Shown here in pieces: positions 7,616 through 14,719 of a DNA stretch of 20,278 bases (positions within the stretch are counted from its first letter, which is position 1; every line of letters begins with the position of its first letter). The notes under the pieces were generated by a model. It saw only the letters and a program-made list of their open reading frames with translations. It had not been told where the DNA came from and searched no databases. This stretch comes from an uncultured Mycoplasmatota bacterium (lineage in GTDB: Bacteria > Bacillota_I > Bacilli_A > RF39 > UBA660). The stretch lies in NCBI GenBank assembly GCA_948472605.1, contig CAOKUH010000012.1, positions 1-20,278 on the forward strand, given 5' to 3'. The position numbers were made by a program, and so were the translations under genes.

Positions 7616-7637
7616 TAATAAAATTTTGCCTTTTTTT
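7609..7637 (+). terminator. Terminator after the surface-protein gene
   Basis: AAGGTAA (7609-7615, overlapping the stop codon) pairs with TTGCCTT (7626-7632) in a 7-bp stem with one G-U pair and a 10-nt loop, followed by a T7 run. Confidence 0.65.
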
Positions 7638-7680
7638 AGTATTTTTTACACTTATTTTACTAGTAATGATTAAAAAAAAT

Positions 7681-7689
7681 TGATATAAT
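7681..7689 (+). promoter_or_regulatory. Extended -10 promoter for the second pilin-module gene
   Basis: TGATATAAT is a perfect extended -10 (TGn plus TATAAT). There is no good -35 at 16-18 nt; TTTACT at 7656-7661 is 22 nt away. Transcription would begin near 7696, which makes the in-frame GTG at 7696 an impossible start and points to ATG 7723. This promoter probably drives the core machine down to the terminator at 17594. Confidence 0.7.
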
Positions 7690-7722
7690 AATAAAGTGAA
7701 AGCGAAAAAAGTAGGGATAGCA

Positions 7723-8847
7723 ATGCAAAAAATCAAAAAAATATTTTTTACTTTGTTTTTAATAATAGTTAGTATCTCAGCAGTTAATGCTAAAGATACA
7801 CTTTTAACATGCGAATATTATAAGCCATATGATGAATCTTTAAAATTAAAAGATATGGTAGGAGTAATGTGCGAAATTTATAATGATTATTCTCACAAAT
7901 GCTTTGTCAATGTAGGGGAATCTTTTGCAACTCCTCGTCATAATGAAGAAAAAATAGAAAACTGGGGATATACTATTGGTGGAAAATTTCCTCAAATAAA
8001 AGATTTTGTCCAAGAAAATAATAAGTGCCCTAATTATTTACTTCTCAAATTAGACATTGGTATTAATGGTTATGAAGTATATGCTGCTAATAGCCTTGAA
8101 GATTTAAATTATATGAAAAGTGAACTATCAGGAACAAGATATCAAGCTACCTTAAAAGGTTTTGGAACTGATGAAGAAAAGCAAAATGTAGCAGATACAA
8201 TAGTAAGGTATACTGAAACTATAAATAATACTATAAATAATTATTCCATAGATAAATGCCAAAATCAAAATAATACAGAAGATCCTTATATAAATTGTAA
8301 AAATTTAGTTTCGGATTTAGAAAATCAAATCAATGAATGGAATAAAAATGTAAATGACTGGATTAATCGAGGACTTATAAATGAAAATGCTCTTATAGTT
8401 TGGGATTATAAAGGGGCCGCTGAGAAGTTAGAAGATTTTAAAAGTCGCGTTCATAATGACATTGTGCAAAATTCACATCTCCCAATAGATAAAGAACCAC
8501 CAAAGGATAATTATGATCCAGCAAAAATTGAAAACTTTTGTCAAGAAAAAGGTGTATTAAAATCATTAAGATTTTTGGGCTATTTATTATTAGTAGTCAA
8601 AATTGTCATTCCTATTTTGTTAATTATTTTTGGGACTTTAGATTTCTCTAAAGCTTTAATGTCATCAGATAATGATGCAATGCAAAAGTCAACGAAATCA
8701 TTAGTTACAAGAGTAATAGCAGGAATAATAATTTTCTTTATACCGACAATCGTAAACTTTGTCTTTACATTAGCTAAGTCTGATAATTCTTCTTTTGAAA
8801 ATTGTCGAACATGTATATTTAAACCAAGCGATTGTGAAATTGATTAA
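7723..8847 (+). CDS. Secreted ectodomain fused to a VirB2-like two-helix module (module 2)
   Basis: A 374-residue protein. A signal peptide (1-23, cleavage after VNA) precedes an ectodomain of about 250 residues with six cysteines (30, 50, 60, 102, 179, 192) and a helical, Asn/Glu-rich middle (about 150-250). The C-terminal 100 residues are a copy of the pilin-type module: Cys273, helix 1 (284-305, VVKIVIPILLIIFG), loop DFSKALMSSDNDAMQKSTKSLVTR, helix 2 (329-351, IPTIV), then Cys361, Cys364 and Cys371. The match to module 1 is clear even in the DNA around helix 1. GGGATAG lies just before ATG 7723. A VirB2-like module carrying a large exported domain is unusual and suggests a tip, adhesin or minor-pilin role. 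The ectodomain itself resembles nothing I know. Confidence 0.75.
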   Translation: MQKIKKIFFTLFLIIVSISAVNAKDTLLTCEYYKPYDESLKLKDMVGVMCEIYNDYSHKCFVNVGESFATPRHNEEKIENWGYTIGGKFPQIKDFVQENNKCPNYLLLKLDIGINGYEVYAANSLEDLNYMKSELSGTRYQATLKGFGTDEEKQNVADTIVRYTETINNTINNYSIDKCQNQNNTEDPYINCKNLVSDLENQINEWNKNVNDWINRGLINENALIVWDYKGAAEKLEDFKSRVHNDIVQNSHLPIDKEPPKDNYDPAKIENFCQEKGVLKSLRFLGYLLLVVKIVIPILLIIFGTLDFSKALMSSDNDAMQKSTKSLVTRVIAGIIIFFIPTIVNFVFTLAKSDNSSFENCRTCIFKPSDCEID

Positions 8848-8901
8848 AATAAAAATGCGATAATAACTTTCGCAAATTAATCTTGATAAGTAGGTGATAA
8901 A

Positions 8902-9345
8902 ATGAAAAAAAATATTTTAATTGCTTTAATTGTATTGCTTTTAATAATTTTACCAATTAATGTCCAAGCTAAACATATGGAAATATTAGATGAAAATATT
9001 TATGTATCTACGACCTTGAATTATCCATTTTTTAAAGAATATAGATTATTAGATGGTCAAGATGTAGAAAGACAATGCAATAGTATATTTGGAGGAAAAT
9101 TTGGTTTACAATTAAAGCAAATATTAAATATTGTAAAATTTTTTGTTCCAATAATAATTATTGCACTTGCTGTTGCAGATTTTATGAAAGCTTTAACAGC
9201 TCAAAGTCAAGACGAAGTAAAAAAAGCAACTAATAAGTTAGTAAAAAGATTAATAATTGGTATTTTAATATTTGTTTTGCCAACAATATTAGAATTTGTA
9301 TTAAAATTGGCAGGAATAGAATTTGGTGTATGTGCCATTAAATAG
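8902..9345 (+). CDS. VirB2-like T4SS pilin-type protein with signal peptide (module 3)
   Basis: A 147-residue protein. A signal peptide (1-23, VQA cleavage site) is followed by a 35-residue linker, Cys59, helix 1 (72-95, VKFFVPIIII), the basic loop DFMKALTAQSQDEVKKATNKLVKR, helix 2 (115-138, LPTIL) and Cys144 four residues from the end. This is the classic prepilin layout of VirB2/TrbC: leader, then two membrane helices that insert in the membrane before polymerising. It is more diverged than modules 1 and 2 are from each other (FVP for VIP, no CxxC tail). AGGTGAT lies 3-5 nt upstream of the ATG. It is 17 nt from the VirB6-like gene, the usual VirB2-to-VirB6 adjacency in minimal Gram-positive systems. 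Confidence 0.8.
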   Translation: MKKNILIALIVLLLIILPINVQAKHMEILDENIYVSTTLNYPFFKEYRLLDGQDVERQCNSIFGGKFGLQLKQILNIVKFFVPIIIIALAVADFMKALTAQSQDEVKKATNKLVKRLIIGILIFVLPTILEFVLKLAGIEFGVCAIK

Positions 9346-9361
9346 AGAGGAGTAGAGTATT

Positions 9362-11482
9362 ATGTTAACAGGAGCAGCTTGGCTTAACGTTTTAAGTTAT
9401 GGTTTCACAGGACTTTTTCTATTTATAGATGCAATAATTTATTGGTTTATAAGTATATTATTTGGTTTATTTGAAACTTTAGCTAGTGCAAGGATTTTTA
9501 CCCAAAGTATGTATCAAGACTTCGCTAATAAAATATATGTCGTAATAGGAGTTGTTATGCTTTTTTATTTAACATATGCTTTATTAAAAAGTTTAATCAA
9601 TCCAGATGATATTGGCAAAAATACTAGTAAAATTGCTATTAATCTAATTGTTTCTTTAATATTATTAGGAGTGGTTCCGATAATATTTGATTATGCTTTT
9701 AATATTCAAGATGCAATTATTGAAGAACACGTTATAGATAGGTTGATTTTTGATGAAGATCAAGCTAATTTAAGTAATAAAGGCATAGAGTCTGCTTGGA
9801 ATGTTATGAATGCATTTATAAATCCAGAAAATGTTGAGATTGAAGGGGAAGGACATATTAATTTACCTTTGATTTATCAACCTGGTGGGGTTATGCTTAG
9901 TCCATTTTTTAAAGGTGAAACTTATAAATGGAGTGAATTTCGAACCAAAGTGTTGGATGGTTCAATTACATTTTTAAATGTTACTGACTTTGTTGAAGAT
10001 ATTCATAAAGATGATGATGTAGTCTATATTCCTATCGTAGGTAGTATTTGTGGTATCTTTTTAGCCTATGTTTTAATTTCTTTTTGCATAGATTTAGGCA
10101 TACGAGTAGCAAAATTAGCATTTTTTCAAATAATAGCTCCAATACCTATAATACTTAGAATTGTACCTGAAAAAAAATCGGTTTTTGATAATTGGATAAA
10201 AAAATTAATTGCAGTATTTATGGAAGTATTTATACGAATGTTTATAATGTATATAATTGTCTACTTAACTGCTGGAATTTTTAGAGGGAAAGCAGCGTTA
10301 CCAGATGACATAGGAATGATTGCAATGGTAATTGTTGTTATGGGATTATTTGCTTTTGCCAAAGAAGCACCTAAATTAATCGGTGAAGTTATTGGAATAG
10401 ATTCTGGTAACATAAAACTTGGTATTGGTGGAAAACTTGCAGCAGGAGGAGCATTTGGCATTGGTGCCATGCTAGGTGGAGGATTAAAAACTGGTGTAAG
10501 AAGTATAGCTGGTGCACATCCAATTAAAAATATTAAAGAAACAAAAGGTTTTTATAATAAAGCAAAAATTATAAGCAGCACAGCTGCTGGAGCAGTAACT
10601 GGATTAACTAATGGGGTAATTGGAAGTGCTAAAGCTGGTTTTACAGCTAAAAATTTAAAAGAGGCCATGACTGCCGTTACAGAAGGAAATAAAAAAGCAG
10701 AAGAAAAAAGAATGAAAAAAGAAAATTACAAAGCGAATCATGGAGGTAATATAAAAGGTATTATTGGTGGCCACACTTTAGATTTAATAGATGATGTTAA
10801 GATTAAAGTCGGATTAGAACTTAATATAGAAGAGCTTAAAGGAGTTCAGTCTAAAATTAATGAGGTTACAAATGCTCGTAAAGCTATTGATGATCGATTA
10901 GATGCGATTTTACAAAAAAATAAAAACAAATTTACAAGCAGAAAAAATTATCAAGTAGCAGGTGTAGGCCAATTTTTGAAATATAGTGATTTGTTAAATG
11001 AAATTGAGATAATGAAATCAACTGGAGAAACTAGTAGTGGTAATAAGGTTACGAGTCAAATGCTTTCAGACATGGATAAAACAGCTTATAATATGAAAGA
11101 AAGTATGAAAGCAGATATTCTTGCTGGTTATGATTTAGAGAATAATCCTCAAGTTAAATTTAGTAAAAATGATTTCAAATTAAATTACGATGCTCAATTA
11201 GAATCTTTAGTTACTGATTATAGAACTAAAGCATATCAAAATATTAAAACAATTTCTGATAATGCAGATACATCAATACCTTTAGTCAAGAATTCATTAA
11301 ATAACTTAACAAATTATGCAGTAGATAATAAAGAACAAAGTATTTACGATTTTGTTACTAGTGACAATGTTGTTAACTTTTTTGATAAAACAAGTAATGA
11401 TGCCTTAAAGAGTGCTTCAAGGACTGCTGATATTAAAGTAGCAGCAAGATATCAAGAAGAGGCAAAGAAAGGTAAGCAATAG
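9362..11482 (+). CDS. VirB6/TrbL-like polytopic T4SS channel protein
   Basis: A 706-residue membrane protein. Predicted helices lie at about 12-38, 58-76, 91-113, 223-248, 252-267, 281-304 and 316-334, with an exported loop of about 110 residues between the third and fourth. The block RVAKLAFFQIIAPIPIILRI (249-268) and the Trp/Lys-rich turn after it (FDNWIKKLIAVFMEVFIRM) are typical of the TrbL/VirB6 families that line the inner-membrane channel. A glycine-rich segment (GIGGKLAAGGAFGIGAMLGGG, 354-374) follows, then about 315 hydrophilic, Lys-rich residues with several long helices. Gram-positive VirB6 proteins often have long tails, but this one has no domain I recognise. GAGAGGAG precedes ATG 9362. 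The stop overlaps the ribosome site of the next gene. Confidence 0.87.
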   Translation: MLTGAAWLNVLSYGFTGLFLFIDAIIYWFISILFGLFETLASARIFTQSMYQDFANKIYVVIGVVMLFYLTYALLKSLINPDDIGKNTSKIAINLIVSLILLGVVPIIFDYAFNIQDAIIEEHVIDRLIFDEDQANLSNKGIESAWNVMNAFINPENVEIEGEGHINLPLIYQPGGVMLSPFFKGETYKWSEFRTKVLDGSITFLNVTDFVEDIHKDDDVVYIPIVGSICGIFLAYVLISFCIDLGIRVAKLAFFQIIAPIPIILRIVPEKKSVFDNWIKKLIAVFMEVFIRMFIMYIIVYLTAGIFRGKAALPDDIGMIAMVIVVMGLFAFAKEAPKLIGEVIGIDSGNIKLGIGGKLAAGGAFGIGAMLGGGLKTGVRSIAGAHPIKNIKETKGFYNKAKIISSTAAGAVTGLTNGVIGSAKAGFTAKNLKEAMTAVTEGNKKAEEKRMKKENYKANHGGNIKGIIGGHTLDLIDDVKIKVGLELNIEELKGVQSKINEVTNARKAIDDRLDAILQKNKNKFTSRKNYQVAGVGQFLKYSDLLNEIEIMKSTGETSSGNKVTSQMLSDMDKTAYNMKESMKADILAGYDLENNPQVKFSKNDFKLNYDAQLESLVTDYRTKAYQNIKTISDNADTSIPLVKNSLNNLTNYAVDNKEQSIYDFVTSDNVVNFFDKTSNDALKSASRTADIKVAARYQEEAKKGKQ

Positions 11483-11490
11483 GTGTTAAA

Positions 11491-12027
11491 ATGAGTTTAT
11501 TTGGCAGATTTAAAGATTGGTTTACAAATGATGGCTATAATTTTAATAAAGAAAAGCAAGTTTATGATGAGATTAATAATGAACTTTTAACTATAGAAGA
11601 TTTGTTAGAAATTCTTATTAATGGAGATATATATTTTGAAATCCCTGAAATTTTTGAAGGTATTTCATTAAATCCAAAAAGTATTATTAATTTAAAAATA
11701 ATTAAAATGCAACAAATGAAAAAAGCTTCATCAATAGAACGTCAGAGATTAAAAAATGAATTAATAGAATTAGAAAATACTTATCAAATTATTCTTAAAC
11801 AAATGAAAGATTGTTTGTTAAATTATCAAGACTTAAGGGAAGTACAAGAGCATATTTTAAAAATAAATATTTTAATAAATAGAAATGCTAATTATGAAGT
11901 CTTTAGAAGATTTAGAGAATATAATTTTGAATATGAATGGACGCTTGAAAAAATAGAATTATTGAAAAACTTAATTGCATATCGTATGCAAGAAATAATT
12001 CCCTATCTTGGAAATTTAAATAGATAA
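11491..12027 (+). CDS. Unknown cytoplasmic coiled-coil protein in T4SS operon
   Basis: I do not recognise this 178-residue protein. It has no signal or membrane helix. After a small N-terminal motif (SLFGRFKDWFTNDGYNF) come mainly helices: an amphipathic stretch at about 25-60, and long Leu/Lys/Glu-rich heptad-like helices at about 65-135 (KMQQMKKASSIERQRLKNEL and following) and 145-175. The gene starts 8 nt after the VirB6 stop, with AGGTG overlapping that stop, and lies 24 nt before the PrgI gene, so it is embedded in the operon and likely made in step with VirB6. A scaffold that links the VirB6 tail to the VirB4 ATPase is a reasonable guess, with no direct support. Confidence 0.75.
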   Translation: MSLFGRFKDWFTNDGYNFNKEKQVYDEINNELLTIEDLLEILINGDIYFEIPEIFEGISLNPKSIINLKIIKMQQMKKASSIERQRLKNELIELENTYQIILKQMKDCLLNYQDLREVQEHILKINILINRNANYEVFRRFREYNFEYEWTLEKIELLKNLIAYRMQEIIPYLGNLNR

Positions 12028-12051
12028 AAATAAAGAGGAGGATAAAAAGGA

Positions 12052-12366
12052 ATGAATAATAATTATTTAATACCAGCAAATTCAAAAAAATCAATGTTAA
12101 TATTAGGTTTTTTTACTCCAATAGACTTAATTATATTTGCTGTTGGATGTTTTGTAACACTGGCATTTTTATTTATATTTAATGATAAACTTGTTATGAG
12201 TTCATTATTACTGGTATTATCACCAGCACTAATTGCATCATTTTTAGTAATGCCTGTGCCAAATTATCATAATGTGTTACAATTATTAACAAATATAATA
12301 ATGTTCTTTGCTGGGCGAAAAAGATATTATTGGAGAGGATGGTGTATACAAGATGGCGAAAAATAA
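12052..12366 (+). CDS. PrgI-family (VirB3-like) membrane protein
   Basis: A 104-residue protein with two closely spaced hydrophobic helices (about 14-40 and 44-64), then PVPNYHNVLQLLTNIIMFF and the hallmark RKRYYWRGWC near the end. This helix-hairpin plus Y/F-x-W-x-G-W-C pattern is that of PrgI-type proteins, the Gram-positive equivalents of VirB3, which dock the VirB4 ATPase to the membrane. The start has the strongest ribosome site of the locus (AGAGGAGG, then AAGGA just before ATG 12052). Its last 14 bases overlap the start of the VirB4 N-terminal gene, the usual VirB3-VirB4 adjacency. Confidence 0.88.
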   Translation: MNNNYLIPANSKKSMLILGFFTPIDLIIFAVGCFVTLAFLFIFNDKLVMSSLLLVLSPALIASFLVMPVPNYHNVLQLLTNIIMFFAGRKRYYWRGWCIQDGEK

Positions 12367-12919
12367 AAAAAATGATTTAATTAGTAAATATGCTGAGGAT
12401 TGGATACCTATAAAGCAAATAATGAATGGGATGATTCAACTAGAAAGTGGAGAATATGTAACAGGGATAAAAATAGCCCCTAAAAATATATTTATCTTAG
12501 ATCAAGGTACTCAAGACACCATTATTTATAATTTAAGAAATTTTTATAATACAATTGATTACGAATTTTGGTTAATAGTTGCAGATAGACCAGTTGATAT
12601 TAATATGCATTTGTCACAACTTCAAAATCTTTATAATAATAGTCCTACTTCAGCAATTAGAAAATTAATTATGCAAGATATTAACAAAGCTAATATGTTT
12701 ATGAGTGCAGAATATAGTGTCGTTGATACTGAATATTTTATTCTTTTCAAAGAAAAAAAATTGGAAATTGTTCAAAAACGTATTCATAATTTAATAAGTA
12801 ACTTATCAACATGTGGTCTTAATTCAACACAAGTATCAAATAATGATTTACGAATGCTTCTTGATAATTTCTTTAACGGGGGACAAGCAACAACATTAGG
12901 GACGGTGATGCCAGAATGA
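12353..12919 (+). CDS. virB4: VirB4 N-terminal domain encoded as a separate gene
   Basis: A 188-residue protein matching the front of VirB4/TraC-type ATPases: WIPIKQIMNGMIQLESGEYV (a membrane-facing beta domain), VTGIKIAPKNIFIL, then a FWLIVADRPVDI strand and a helix pair to VPE-like residues at the end. No Walker motif is present. ATG 12353 is preferred to an upstream in-frame TTG (12308) that would sit deep inside the PrgI gene; GGAGAGG (12332-12338) is the nearest ribosome site, 14 nt away, so coupling to PrgI translation is likely. It ends TGA at 12917-12919, overlapping the ATG of the next gene by 4 nt in the -1 frame. The two products together (188 plus 594 residues) equal one normal VirB4. 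Confidence 0.82.
   Translation: MAKNKKNDLISKYAEDWIPIKQIMNGMIQLESGEYVTGIKIAPKNIFILDQGTQDTIIYNLRNFYNTIDYEFWLIVADRPVDINMHLSQLQNLYNNSPTSAIRKLIMQDINKANMFMSAEYSVVDTEYFILFKEKKLEIVQKRIHNLISNLSTCGLNSTQVSNNDLRMLLDNFFNGGQATTLGTVMPE
12904..12919 (+). promoter_or_regulatory. ATGA stop-start coupling site with internal ribosome site
   Basis: GGTGAT (12904-12909) lies 6 nt before ATG 12916, whose bases 2-4 form the TGA of the upstream frame. The same GGTGA core serves genes at 6500, 8902 and 14720. A functional ribosome site at this spot indicates re-initiation rather than a chance frameshift. No slippery heptamer is visible. Confidence 0.7.
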
Positions 12920-14700
12920 ACATAAAAGCACAATTAGCACCTAAAGGGATGGAATTTAAACCAACAGAAATGGTTATTAGTGGTAAATATTGCACAATTT
13001 TAACAATTGTCACTTATCCTAAATATATTTCTGAAGGCTATCTAGCTAACATTACAAATATTTCAGGCGTAAAAGTAGCTATAAAACATATTCCTATAGA
13101 GTTTTCCACATTACAAAGAATGTTAAATAAAGAAATTGCTGACTTAAAGCAAAGGTATCATACTGAAAATGATAAGACATTTCAAGAAAGAATTCGCCAG
13201 GACTATGAATCACTTGAACAATTTATTCAAATGCTAGCTGCTACTCAAGCAAGAATATTTGATTTCCAAATGCATTTGTTTATTTCTGCTAACAATAAAG
13301 AAGAATTAGAAATGAAAAAAATGCAAGTTCGAAATTATTTAGATGGTCTAGGAATGAGAGGAATACCTTTAATGTTTGAACAAGAAAAGGTCTTAAAATC
13401 TATTATTCCTATTTTCCCAAAACAAGATGTGGAAAATCGTATTGGTACTCCAATTCCTTCTGCAACTATTGCTGCTATGTATCCCTTTATATTTGATAGT
13501 ATTAAAGATCCTGGAAATAGTGTTCTACTGGGAGTAGATTTTTCTGGAGGAGTTGTTTTATTTAATCAGTTTTTATATAAAATAAAAAAAGAAAATAATC
13601 GTAATAATGCTAATATGATAATTTTAGGAACTAGTGGAAGTGGTAAATCTACTGTTGCGAAACTTTTAGTAAGAAGTAACTTAAGAAATGGTTATAAAGT
13701 AGTATGTATTGATCCTGAGGGTGAACTTGGAGAAATGACTAGAAATGTTGGAGGAGATTTCTTAGACCTTGGTAAAGGTGGAGAATTTGGTATGATAAAT
13801 CCTCTAGAAATAGTTGTAGATGCCGATGAAGAGGAAATAGAAGCAGGACTAGGTTATACAGTACTTACAAGAACTTTACAACAATTAAAAGCATTTATGA
13901 AATACTATTCGCCTTCAATTGAAGAGGATGTCTTAACCATGTTTAGTGAAGTAGTTCAAGACACATATAAACGTTATAAAATAGATTATGATACCGATTT
14001 TACTAAACTTGTTTCAACTGACTATCCAACATTTGATGATGTTTATGCCACTATAAAAGGAAGACTTTTATCGATGCCAGAACAAACACATGAACGTGAT
14101 GTTATGGAACGTCTTGAACTGAAGGTACGACCATTAGTTAAAGAATTAAAATACTACTTTACTGGTCATACTACTCTAGATATCCAAAGTGATTTTATTG
14201 TATTTAATATAAGAGAACTTATGAATAGTGATGAAAATATTAAAAATGCATTATTCTTTAATATTTTGAAATATGCTTGGGGTTTATGCTTAGATAAAGA
14301 TATAGATACTGTAATGTGTGTTGATGAAGCCCATGTATTATTATCAACAAGAAATGAATTAGGGGCAGAATTCCTAGCCCAAATTCAAAGACGTAGTAGA
14401 AAATACAATACGGGTACAATTATAATTACCCAACAACCAACAGACTTTGCAGCACCTAATGTTATAGTTCATGGAAAAGCCATATTTGATAATGCATCTT
14501 ATTATTTAATTATGGGCTTACGTAAACAAGCAACAGAAGATTTAGCTAAGTTAATTGATTTAAATGATGCAGAGATGGAAAGTATTAAATATTATAACCA
14601 AGGGGAAGCACTATTTATTTGTGGTAATAGAAGAATGCGTATTAATGTTGTAGTTACTCAAGAAGAATTAGATTCATTTGGAGCTGGAGGAGGACTATAA
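12916..14700 (+). CDS. virB4: VirB4-family T4SS ATPase, C-terminal part
   Basis: A 594-residue motor subunit. Residues 1-200 continue the VirB4 N-terminal region (LAPKGMEF, a KYCTILTIVTYPKYI strand and a long Gln/Glu-rich helix). The ATPase domain has Walker A GTSGSGKS (238-245), IDPEGEL (265-271), INPLE (294-298), Walker B CVDEAHVLL (468-476, Asp470-Glu471), QRRSRKYNTG (491-500) with likely arginine-finger residues, and a sensor ITQQPTDF (504-511). All key residues are intact, so it should hydrolyse ATP to power pilus assembly or substrate transfer at the inner membrane. It ends in a Gly-rich GAGGGL. The separate N-terminal gene upstream means that the two chains must associate to give a complete VirB4. 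TAATAAG follows, then the wall-hydrolase gene 19 nt on. Confidence 0.93.
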   Translation: MNIKAQLAPKGMEFKPTEMVISGKYCTILTIVTYPKYISEGYLANITNISGVKVAIKHIPIEFSTLQRMLNKEIADLKQRYHTENDKTFQERIRQDYESLEQFIQMLAATQARIFDFQMHLFISANNKEELEMKKMQVRNYLDGLGMRGIPLMFEQEKVLKSIIPIFPKQDVENRIGTPIPSATIAAMYPFIFDSIKDPGNSVLLGVDFSGGVVLFNQFLYKIKKENNRNNANMIILGTSGSGKSTVAKLLVRSNLRNGYKVVCIDPEGELGEMTRNVGGDFLDLGKGGEFGMINPLEIVVDADEEEIEAGLGYTVLTRTLQQLKAFMKYYSPSIEEDVLTMFSEVVQDTYKRYKIDYDTDFTKLVSTDYPTFDDVYATIKGRLLSMPEQTHERDVMERLELKVRPLVKELKYYFTGHTTLDIQSDFIVFNIRELMNSDENIKNALFFNILKYAWGLCLDKDIDTVMCVDEAHVLLSTRNELGAEFLAQIQRRSRKYNTGTIIITQQPTDFAAPNVIVHGKAIFDNASYYLIMGLRKQATEDLAKLIDLNDAEMESIKYYNQGEALFICGNRRMRINVVVTQEELDSFGAGGGL

Positions 14701-14719
14701 TAAGTAAGTAGGTGAATTT

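Noticed and set aside
7696..7722. GTG start extending the second pilin-module gene
   Set aside because: It coincides with the expected transcription start of the TGATATAAT promoter and would put charged residues ahead of a clean signal peptide starting at 7723.
8856..8874. Hairpin TGCGA/TCGCA between modules 2 and 3
   Set aside because: Only 5 bp with a 9-nt loop and no T tract, so not a terminator.
12308..12352. TTG start extending the VirB4 N-terminal gene upstream
   Set aside because: It adds 15 residues wholly inside the PrgI gene without a ribosome site; ATG 12353 (MAKNKK) is the natural start.
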